Positions 11,997-20,509 of a DNA stretch of 64,000 nucleotides are shown piece by piece. The notes beneath the pieces were generated by a model. That model ran no database searches, had not been told where the DNA came from, and saw only the letters and a list, made by a program, of their open reading frames with translations. Position numbers and translations under genes: made by a program. Where the stretch lies: the NCBI RefSeq assembly GCF_036370855.1, contig NC_088117.1:1488001-1552000 (forward strand), written 5' to 3'. Position 1 is the first letter of the stretch, and each line of letters opens with the position of its first letter. This DNA comes from Dromaius novaehollandiae. Lineage: Eukaryota > Chordata > Aves > Casuariiformes > Dromaiidae.

Positions 11997-12085
11997 GGCG
12001 CCGCCGCTCCGCTCCGCTCCGCTCCGCCGCGGCGTCACCGTCCCCGTCCCCGCCCCGCGGCGGCCCTGCCCCTTCCGCCGCCGCC
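11997..12085. promoter_or_regulatory. CpG-rich bidirectional promoter between TMEM141 and PAXX
   Basis: Only 89 bp separate the TMEM141 start codon (minus strand, 11994-11996) from the PAXX start codon (12086). The gap and its flanks, about 11.25-12.4 kb, are extremely GC- and CpG-rich and lack a TATA box, as in a CpG-island promoter. The gap contains repeated 'ctccg' blocks. Transcription start sites are not visible from sequence, so the core promoter may extend into either first exon. Confidence 0.7.
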
Positions 12086-15000
12086 ATGGCGGAGCCGGCG
12101 GGGCCCTTCCGCGTCCTGCTCGCGGGGCCGCTCCGCTACCTCTGCTACTGCCGCCCCGGGCCCGGCGGCACCGTGTAGTGAGTGGGGGGAGCGGGGCCGG
12201 GGCCGGGGCCGGGCGGGGGAGCGGGGCCGGGCGGGCCCCCGCGGGGCGGGCGAGCTGCGCCGGGGCTGGCGGCTCCCCTCCGGCGGCGGCCACAGCCTGT
12301 GCTGCCCCCGCAGTGTCACCGACGGGCAGGAGGTCTGGGCCGGGGAGCTCGCCGCCCGCCCGCCGCTCGGCCGCGTAGGTACCGGGGCCGCGGGCGGGGA
12401 GGGGGGGGGGGCCGGGAAGGGCCTGGGTGGGGGCCGGGGGAGCGGTACGGGCCCGGGCCCGGGCAGGGAGGCCCTGGGTGGGGTTGGGGAGGTGGTTGGG
12501 GTCCTGGGAGGCGGGGAAGGCCCTGGGTGGGGGCTGGGGAGGCGAATTGGGGGCTGGGGATGTGGGGAAGGCCCTGGGTGGGGGTTGGAGAGGTGGGTTG
12601 TGGGCTAGGGAAGCAGGTTGGGGGCCAGGGAGGTGGGGAAGGCCCTGGGTGGGGGCCAGGAGGTGAGTTGAGGGGTCAGGAAAGCAGGTTGGGGGCTGAG
12701 GAGATGGGGAAGGCACTGTTTGGGGGCTGAGCAGGTGGGAAAGGCCCTGGATGGGGGCTGAGGAGCTGTGTTGGGGGCCAAGGAAAAGGTTGGGGACTGA
12801 GGAGGTGGGTAAGGCCCTGGGTCGGGGCTGGGGAGGTGATTTGGGAGCTGGGGATGTGGGGAAGGCCCTGGATGGGGGCTGGAAAGCAGGCTGGGGGCTG
12901 AGGAGGTGGGGAAGGGCCTGGGTGGGGTGCTGGGGAGGTGTTTTGGGGGCCAAGGAAGCAGGTTGGGGGCTTTGGAGGTGGGGAAGGCCCTGGGTGGGTG
13001 CTGGGGAGGTGGGCTGGGGTCCTAGGAGGCAGGGAGGGCCCTGGGTGGGGGTTAGAGAGGTGGTTTGGGGGCCAGGGAGGTGGGGAAGGCCCTGGGTGGG
13101 GGCCAGGAGGTGAGTTGGGGTCAGGAAAGCAGGTTAGGGGCTGAGGAGATGGGGAAGGCCCTGGGTGGGGGCTGGGGAGGTGGTTTGGGGGCCAAGGAAG
13201 CAGGTTGGGCACTGAGGATGAGGGGAAGGCCCTGGGTGGGGGCTGGGGAGGTGGGTTGGGGTCCTAGGAGGTGGGGAAGGCCCTGGGTGGGGGTTAGAGA
13301 GGTGGTTTGGGGGCCTGCGTGGGGGCCAGGAGGTGAGCTGGGGGTCAGGAAAGCAGACTGGGGGCTGAGGAGATGGGGAAGGCCCTGGGGGGGGGGGGGG
13401 GCTGTGGGGGTGGTTTGGGGGCTGAGTTGATGGGGAGGGCCCTGGGTGGGGGGTTGGGGAGGGGATTGGGGGCTGGGGATGTGGAGAAGGCCCTGGGTGG
13501 GGGCTGGGGAGGTGGCAGGGACCTGGACCTGCACCCCAGGGAAGGGAGGTAGGGAAGGCCCCTTCCTTTCAGGCAGTGCCCTCTCTTTTCAGACATCTCA
13601 GAGCACGCCGTGCCTGTCAGAGGACCATAGCATGAAGATCAGGTGGGTCCTCAGGCCTGACCACCTGCTGTGGGAACCTGGACTCCTCTGTGGAGGCAGT
13701 CGGAGGCCCTTGCCTCACCCTGCTCTCCTGCCCACAGGGCGGTCTTGGAGCATGGGATGGTCTCCTTGAGCCTGCATGATGATGGCAAGGCTACGCTGCA
13801 GCTCCAGGAGGAGGCCTGGTGCTCGACTTTTGATCTCTTCAAGTTGCCGTTCACTGAGGCAAGGACCCAGCTCCAGGCACTGATGTTCGGCTTGGTGGGT
13901 TGCGTCAAGAACCTGGAGAAACGTCTTGAAGGTCTGTGCGTGGTTTTGGAGCACGATTAGGGCAGGAGAAGGGTGGGAAGCTGCCAGCTACCTTTATGGT
14001 ATCATCTCCCTGCCACCAAAGCTGTGCCAAATGAACCAGCTCTGAGAGCCACGTGAGGCAGCAGTTAGGAGGTTGGTGTTCTCCTTGCATCATCCCATGT
14101 GGTTTCTGCTCACAGTTCTGGGTGGACTGGCAAGGCAGGATGCAGGTGGTATGGGCTGGGCAGCAGAGGTGCTACCTTTGTCCCATTTGGATTGGCCTGT
14201 TCCCAAAGGTGGCCAGAGTCTCCTCCTAGCCATCTTGGGCAGCAGAGGTCTGTGTGGAACCAGAAGAAAGCGTGGCATGTATGTGCGGAAACACAATCTT
14301 GTCCCCATGGCTGGCACCACACCGTGATCTCTTTGTGCCTGGAAGTTGCCTTACGGAAGTCTTGTATCTTAGAGCTCTAGGAAGACCCCCAGCAGTGACG
14401 ACCTGGGTAGAAGTGCTGGGAGGAGAATGCATCTTGTTTTGGCTAAGGGCTCATGTAGGGGAGGGAGCTTGCTGGGGAGGCCCAGGATGCTGCATGCTGT
14501 GTTGGGTGTGCGTTGGCACAAGCTCTGACTGTGGTTCACCTCTCAGCAGTGGTGGGCACTCTGGGGTCTTCGTGCAGTCCTGAGAAGAACACTGCCCGGA
14601 GCCAGCAGCTCTTCATGCCAGGTAGGCAACTGCCAGCATGCACCCCCAGAACATGGTCCCATTGCTCGTTTGCTCTCTGTTCCCTAGGAGGCTGCTGGTT
14701 ATCCTGTCCATGTGGTCTCCAGGGCACTCTGAGTCCCTTTTGTTGTGGCTGCTGTTGATTGTCTGCTTTTCTTCTGTGCCAGGGGGGACACCAGGAGCTA
14801 GGGCTCAGCACAGTGGCTCTTGGGGTGCCTGGGGTGTGCTGTGCTCCGTTCAGATGCCTGGCATCACCAGGCAGCGTTCCTCACTAGCCTCCAAGAGTTC
14901 ACACCTCGCTGCTGTTCCAAATTGGAGGCTGTGCCAGATTCTGGCCCTTCATGAGAGGAGAGAAGGCCTCACCTTTCCTTGTCCACCACAGAGCTGGGGC

Positions 15001-15417
15001 TAGCCAAACTGGACAGCTGGAGGCACACCCTGGGCTCGGGGGGGGGGGGGGGTGGGTGGGGTGGGGGGGGCTATTAAAGCAACCAGCTGACCAACACCTC
15101 TTGCCTTCCTCATTCTCTCTTTCTCTGGCTGAAGCAGATCCGAGCTCCAGGAAGAACAGAGGTGCTGGCTCAACTCTGCCAGCCAAGAGGAGGGTTCCAG
15201 GAGAGTCTCTCATTAATCCTGGTTTCAAAAGGTAAGTGCTGGTCCAAGGCCTGGTGCAGGGGCTGGGCTGCATGGATTTCCTGCTCTATGTCCTACGGCT
15301 GTGCGGGAGCAGGGTTCATGGCTTCGGGTTGGCTTTTGTGCACTGCAGCCTGTGACTGTCCCTCCATCCCCTTCTAGCAAGAAGGCACCGTGTGGAGTGG
15401 ACTTTGAAGACTCCTGA
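12086..15417 (+). CDS. PAXX: PAXX, non-homologous end-joining factor (XRCC4-like small protein)
   Basis: PAXX is a nuclear XRCC4/XLF superfamily protein that binds Ku and stabilises end-joining complexes at DNA double-strand breaks. Exons: 12086-12177, 12314-12374, 13593-13642, 13738-13931, 14547-14621, 15138-15231 and 15378-15417. They give 606 nt, 201 residues plus stop; human PAXX has 204. The ATG has a strong Kozak context (gccgccATGg). The N-terminal head includes VTDGQEVW, SLSLHDDGKATLQLQE and TFDLFKLP. A helical stretch ending in VKNLEKRLE follows. The C-terminal tail carries the diagnostic PGESLINPGFKSKK and GVDFEDS, the conserved Ku-binding end. Exon 2 ends at an internal GTAGGT donor; the alternative donor four bases downstream would shift the frame to an early stop. 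Exon 5 has a tandem NAGNAG acceptor. The gene is divergent from TMEM141 and convergent with CLIC3. Confidence 0.92.
12400..13525. repeat. G-rich minisatellite filling most of PAXX intron 2
   Basis: About 20 degenerate copies of a unit built on 'ggggaaggccctgggtgggggctggg' fill the intron between 12374 and 13593. Adjacent 'aaggccctgg' anchors are mostly 51 or about 70 bp apart (for example near 12516, 12567, 12638, 12859, 12980, 13031 and 13083). This implies two unit lengths that differ by a roughly 20-bp block ('..caggttgggggc..'). The plus strand is strongly G-rich and has many GGG runs, including a run of more than ten G near 13387-13401. The repeat keeps several frames open, creating spurious Gly/Trp-rich (plus) and Pro/Ser/His-rich (minus) proteins. 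Confidence 0.92.
15038..15070 (+). repeat. Poly-G tract (possible G-quadruplex) in PAXX intron 5
   Basis: About fifteen consecutive G residues are followed by 'tgggtggggtgggggggg', giving four or more G-runs within 33 bp. The tract lies about 70 bp before the PAXX exon that starts at 15138. It could fold into a G-quadruplex in the transcript. The exact length may also be a sequencing artefact, as homopolymers are error-prone. Confidence 0.8.
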
Positions 15418-15850
15418 CCTGTGCTGTCCCATCCCCCGACAACTGTCCTACTGGGAGGGTTTTCAGCCACATCTGAGGCTCGTAGTGGTTTTACTGCACC
15501 CTGGGCCTGCCGGGCCTCTTGTTACAGGGTGTGAGTGATTGTCTTCCCTCATGATGGACCAAAGAGATGAACAGGGCAACCAGGGCCCAGGGACTGGAAC
15601 CGGCTCCTGGCAGGTCTCAGAGGGGAGCAGGTCCATGGCTGGTGCTCTGGGAGGACCTTTGGGGGGGGATGGAGTGGGGGAGGTGACAGTAGGGGTGGAT
15701 GTTTTCCCCTACTGCTTTCCCTGCTGGCAGGGCCACCCATGTACCTCGCTTGGCATGAATTGGTGGGGTTTTTAAAGAACTTTTATATCATGATGTAATT
15801 AAAAGACTGGCTGTGCTTAACTTATTGCCAATAAAACTGCTTTTAGCCAA
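15418..15850 (+). other. PAXX: PAXX 3' untranslated region
   Basis: Non-coding sequence from the PAXX stop codon (15415-15417) to just past the AATAAA at 15830-15835. The last 80 bp become AT-rich ('tatatcatgatgtaattaaaag'), as is common near cleavage sites. Confidence 0.7.
15830..15835 (+). terminator. PAXX: Poly(A) signal AATAAA of PAXX
   Basis: A canonical signal sits in 'gccaataaaactgc', about 415 nt after the PAXX stop codon. An ATTAAA variant lies 30-40 bp upstream. The signal faces the minus-strand CLIC3 signal about 360 bp away. Confidence 0.75.
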
Positions 15851-16195
15851 GTGGTCTGTGGAGACCAGGTCAGTGTGATAGTGCATTTGTGTGCCAGTCC
15901 AGCCTTCCCTTCCATTGCTTTACAACCCTGTGGACAATTTTGACTGAATCTGAAGGGTCAAGGGCTCAGAGAAGTCACTTCCCTGCCAGTTTTGTGCCCG
16001 TGGGCAGGTGGGTGGGTGTTTAGATCTTCCAACCCCATGGAGAGTTGGAAGTGTGAGCCCAGCCCTTGCTAGACCCTGGTGCCTGCCTCCCTGGGAGAGG
16101 ACCGGGAGGCCTTTGCAGCATGCTTTGTGGGAGGAGAGCCACTGCTGTCTGGGGCTTGTCATGCCAGGACACGCTCAAGTCTCGCTTGCCAAGCT

Positions 16196-16201
16196 TTTAT
16201 T
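16196..16201 (-). terminator. CLIC3: Poly(A) signal on the minus strand, probable end of CLIC3 transcript
   Basis: Plus-strand 'gcttttattaat' reads AATAAA on the minus strand, about 750 nt past the CLIC3 stop codon (16952-16954). The sequence from 16951 down to here contains no recognisable exon and is the likely CLIC3 3' UTR. The short interval 15851-16190 between the PAXX and CLIC3 ends shows nothing else. Confidence 0.65.
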
Positions 16202-16951
16202 AATTTCCAGCTGCTGTGATACATGGCTTTGACTTTCCCCACTTTGCCCCCATTCCTGTCCCAAATCTGCTCCCAAGAGCTTCCTAACGGTGGGTTCTAG
16301 GGGGATGGTGCTCTCTGCTCCCCTACCCCAGAGCATGGGGACCTGGGACAGTGCCATGCCCACTACCCTCTGCATCCCCCCGGCTCTGTTCCTGGGGCTC
16401 TGCATGGCTGTGCCAGTTCCCCTGACCCTGTGCTGCTCCTCGTTGGTATCCTGAAATGGCTGCTGACTCCTGTCACTGAGTCACACGTGCTGAGGGTGGC
16501 AAGGTGTGCCTCCAAGGGAGGCTGCAGGGATAGCTGCTGCACAGAGCTGCATAGCCCTCTGCTCTGGGCAGCTTTTCCTTCCCAGCATGAGGATCTGCTC
16601 CTGCTGTTACCCTGGGCACTATGCAGGTTTGTTATAGATGGTGTCCACAGCTGAGGCTCCCTGGCACCAATCCTGGTGCTTGCGGGGTTGCAGGGCAGGT
16701 TGAGAGGGTCCTGGCCAGGAGGGAAGCATGACGCAAGAAGTGAGAACCCACTGGTGGGCTCGGTACAATGCGGTGTGCTGCCGGCACCTCAGGCAGGGGT
16801 GCCAGCTGGGGGAATTTGGGTGCCCATGGCATAGCTCATGCCTTCTACCTTCCTGTTTGTAGGAAGGGCTGCGGTGGTCGGGGCAGGATTGGGGCTAGCG
16901 CTCGCCTGCTGCCCAACCCTGGCCCCGTGCCCACCTGGGCATTTGCCCGGC

Positions 16952-19900
16952 TTACTGCGGAGGCCGGACCACGGAGCGATAGGCCTGCACTATCTCCTCA
17001 TCGTTGGGGCAGGTGTATTTGAATTCCTTGGTTTCCTTGGCGTTGTTGAGGTAGCGCCACACGCCCTGCAGGTCCTTGGGGATCCCAAAGCGGCGGTAAT
17101 GCTGGCACACGACCTGTGGGCAGAAACGGGGTGAGCCCCAGCCTGGTCCTGCATGCTTGTGATGCTCCAAAGAGGGCCCAGGGGCTGGAGTCAGGGTGAT
17201 GGTTTTCATGGGCAGGAGCAAGCTAGGAGGGGTGGCGTAGGGTGAGGGGATATGCCCGGTGCTGTGCAGGGCATGCAAGGAGGAATGCGGGCTGCAGGAG
17301 GACCCCATGCTGGGTGACGGGCAAGAGTCCCTGGCAAGGAGGCACCAAGCCCATGTGGTGAACAAGGGGTTATACAGGGTTTGGCATGGGGGGGGCAAAG
17401 GGGTAGGGAATGGCTGCAGGGGAGTGACAGGCTGCACCCGAGTGGAGGTGAGGGCATGGGGGAGGTCGTGTTGGGAAGCAGGGGCAAGGGAAAGGGCACG
17501 GCACCGGGATGCCCATGCTCACCTGAACGATGTTGAGTTTGGGCAGCAGGTTGCAGTCAGCTAACGTGAGCTGGTCGCCGTCCAGGAAGCGGCGCTGCGA
17601 GACTGGGAGGCGCGGGTCGCGGGCCAGCTCGTGCTCCAGGGGGGCTTTCAGGTAGTCATCCAGCTTCAAGAGGGCCTTCAGCAGGCTCCGCTGCAGCACT
17701 GCAGGGAGGTTGGGCAAAGCCAACTGTGTCACAGCACTGCCCCACTGCTGTCACCATGCCCAGCAGCCTTGTCGTGCCCTTGGCGTGGCATGCTGCTGGC
17801 CAGAGCCTGCCTTCTCCACCACCCTGTCCCTGTGTCCAGGCGGCCCTTGCCTGCATTGTCCTTGCCTTGCTTGGACTGGGCAAAAGCTGTGAGCACCTTC
17901 CCCTGCCCACCCTAGGGAGCTCTGGCATGGCCGTGCCAGGCCATGTGGGCAACGGGCAACATGGGGAGAATGTTTGCTGGAACAGTGACCAGGGTAGTGG
18001 AGGGCTGGAAAGGCCCAGGGCTCCCTGGCCAGGCTCTGGGGTGATGGCACCTTAAAGGCTGCATGGGGTGAGCCAGCATGGCATGGCAGGGAGTACCCCC
18101 CCAGCTCCTCACCCTCATCCTGGGCAGGCACCAGGTTCTTGATGAAGGTGGAGAACTTGTGGAAGACGTCGTTCCCGGCCAACCTGGACTCCTTGTACCG
18201 CGGGACGAGGCTGGGGAACCTGTGGGGACATGGGCACAGCTGGTACCAGACCCGGATGCTGTGGTCCCTCCCGCCCGCCTCCAGTTTCTCAGCATTTTCT
18301 TTGCCCCTCTCAGGGCAGTGCCAGGCACTGACGCGGGAGGCCTCAGCTGCTCCTCCAGGAAGTCCTCAATAGTGCTGGTGTCGGTCTTGGGTTCGCCATT
18401 GTAGAGCAGCACGGGCAGCTGGGCCCCTGGGGCGAAGTCCTTCAGCACGTCCAGTGCCCTGCGGGAGACGAGGGCACTCCCTGACTCCTGGCATCACCGA
18501 GGGCTGTGCGGGGCACCACGTGTACTTGATGGGGGGGTCGGGGGAGACTAGGGCTCTGCCCAGCCTCTGGAGCTGGGGCATGGCACGAGTTGCCCCCTGT
18601 GAGCCCACGTCCTGGGCAAAGGGATGAGGTGGTCCCCTGGGGCTGCCCCTGCCCCGGTGCATGCCCATGGGGGTCTCTGCCTTGGAAAATGCCCACCAAC
18701 CTCCCTCAGGGCAGTGGTGGGCAACCAGAGGTTATAACGGCCTCTAGACATCCCACAGTGCCTACTCTTCATGCCCCAAGGTGTTGGGGACCTATCTGCC
18801 CCCCAACACACACCGCCCCACCAGGTGTCTGTGTGCCAGGGCAGGCGTGTCCCACCCCTGGGCCGTGCCCTTGGTGCTGCTGCCCAGGGCTGGCAGCCTT
18901 TCGGGGCACGGCAGCGGGTGCATGCCAGCAGGGAGGAGGTACCACTCACCTCTTCATGTCCACGGTGGTGAGGGTGAAGGGCACCCCTTTGAGCAGCAGC
19001 ACCATGAAGAGCCGCTGGCAAAAGGGGCAGTTGCCCACGCTCTCCGCATCCTCGCTTGCCTGCAGGGGACACATGGAGCTCAGCCCCTCCTGGAGCACCC
19101 AGCACCCAGCCAGGGCTGAGTCCTGGTGGGGCAACCCCCACCCAGGCGGGCGGGCGCCGCGGCTGAGTCAGGGTGCTGCAGGCAGGGCCCGTGCCAGCCC
19201 TGCTGGCAAAGCCCGGGCTGGCCCCCGGCCAGGGCACCAGCTCCGGCGCAGGCAGGCACCCGCTGTGCAGAGCGCAGTGCTGGTCCCCGGCCCCAGCCTG
19301 CTCATGGGGCCGCCGCGCTCCACCCTGGAGCGACCGCGTGGCACAGTGGGTGGTGGCCCGGCACAGCAGAGTGGTGGTGGGGGGCCCACGAGCTCCTTCT
19401 GCCCCCCTGCCCAGCTCAGCAGTGCCCAGGGACCGGGGCTCGGGCACAGCGGCTGCAGGGGCACCCGGGGTGGCTGCGGCAGGGGACAACCCAGTGGCGC
19501 GGGGGCTGCGTGTGCGGTGGACAACATGATGCTGGGGGGGGGGGGTGGAGGTCTCGTAGCCTCTTGGCACGATACCAGGTGGCCCATGTCATGCCCTGGG
19601 CAGCTGGACAGCCCTCTCCCTCTACCCCTGGGCACAGGAAAGGGGCCCTGGGCAGCTGGCACTCCCAGCCCAACACCCCCAGACCGAGCACCCCTAGCTC
19701 TCTGGTGCTCGTGGGGCCAGAGCAGCAAGCTGGGCCTTCGGCAAAGAGCCCTGAGCTGCCCATGCCATGTCCCGCAGGGCTGCCAGGGGCTGTGTCATCG
19801 GGCACTGCCCTGGGCAGGGGCCACCCCAGCCCTGGGCACCCCCCCCCCCAAGAGCTGGTGGCCCTGCAGCTGCGGTGTTGCCCCAGATGCACCTACCAAC

Positions 19901-19998
19901 ATCATGCACTGGCCAGGCCCCGGGCACCCCAACCCCCCACCCGCCCCGTGCCCGCTCCTCACCTTGACGAAGAGCTGGATTTGGGGTTTCTCAGCCAT
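16952..19998 (-). CDS. CLIC3: Chloride intracellular channel protein 3
   Basis: CLIC3 is a GST-fold protein found in soluble and membrane-inserted forms, with reported glutaredoxin-like redox activity and a role in endosomal recycling of integrins. Six exons in transcript order: 19998-19963, 19059-18950, 18458-18333, 18219-18113, 17698-17523 and 17113-16952. They give 717 nt, 238 residues plus stop; human CLIC3 has 236. The start is [12 protein letters not shown]. The redox motif CPFC follows near residue 22, before the putative membrane helix ([20 protein letters not shown]). Other family blocks are [54 protein letters not shown] and KEFKYTCP. The end is SVVRPPQ. All borders are GT-AG with consistent phases. 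Large plus-strand open frames across this gene are antisense shadows. Confidence 0.95.
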
Positions 19999-20402
19999 GC
20001 TGGGCGGTGGCTGCTGGCTGGCGGGCGGCTGTGCTGCGAGTGCCGGTGCCAGAGCCGCCCAGCTCCGCTGCCCCTCCCAGCCCACATTCCTGCCCGGGGT
20101 GCACCCACCTCCCACCCACGCCTGGCCCCGTGGCGGGGCCTGCGACGCCCTGCTGTGGGGCCCTGGGTGCTGCTCGCGGCCTGGGTGCCAGCTCGCCCTG
20201 CCGTGGGGACCGGCCTCAGCAATGCCCCGCTTGGGCTGTCGGTGCCAACCCAGACGGCCCTGCCACCGGTGCCGGCCTTAGAAAATGCAAAGCGCTGGCA
20301 TGGCCCTGTATTGTGCCAAGCTCCCTTTGGCCAAGCCAAGTTCCTGAAACCCCTTCCCAAAAGGGCGCCACGAATCCCCTCTTGGGCCCTTGCCCAGCCT
20401 GA

Positions 20403-20419
20403 CCCCCCCCCCCCCCCCC
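20403..20419. repeat. Poly-C tract upstream of CLIC3
   Basis: About 17 consecutive C residues (a G-run on the minus strand) lie some 400 bp upstream of the CLIC3 start codon, between CLIC3 and the inferred end of ABCA2. Similar homopolymers occur at 21422-21437 (G), 55288-55303 (C) and 62705-62719 (C). Their true lengths are uncertain because such runs sequence poorly. Confidence 0.8.
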
Positions 20420-20503
20420 AGGGCACGCCGGCACCAGCAGCTCTGACCCCATACCCACCTCCAGCTGGCAACCACACAGCCTCACTGGCTCCAGTTATTA
20501 TTT

Positions 20504-20509
20504 TTTATT
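20504..20509 (-). terminator. ABCA2: Minus-strand AATAAA, possible distal poly(A) signal of ABCA2
   Basis: Plus-strand 'attattttttatttaaaac' reads AATAAA on the minus strand within a sharply AT-rich block (20495-20600) that also holds long T tracts. It is the clearest minus-strand signal I could find between the ABCA2 stop codon and CLIC3. It would give ABCA2 a 3' UTR of about 3.3 kb, longer than I recall for human ABCA2, so an unrecognised proximal signal remains possible. Confidence 0.4.

Noticed and set aside
11409-12953. 514-codon minus-strand open frame over the TMEM141/PAXX region
   Set aside because: Its first half is the minus-strand reading of the minisatellite (repeated Pro/Ser/His peptides) and its second half reads through TMEM141 introns and exons. 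The TMEM141 exon structure explains the real coding parts.
12676-13596. Pro-rich minus-strand and Gly/Trp-rich plus-strand open frames in the minisatellite
   Set aside because: The unit happens to lack stop codons in several frames; the peptides simply repeat with the DNA unit and sit inside PAXX intron 2.
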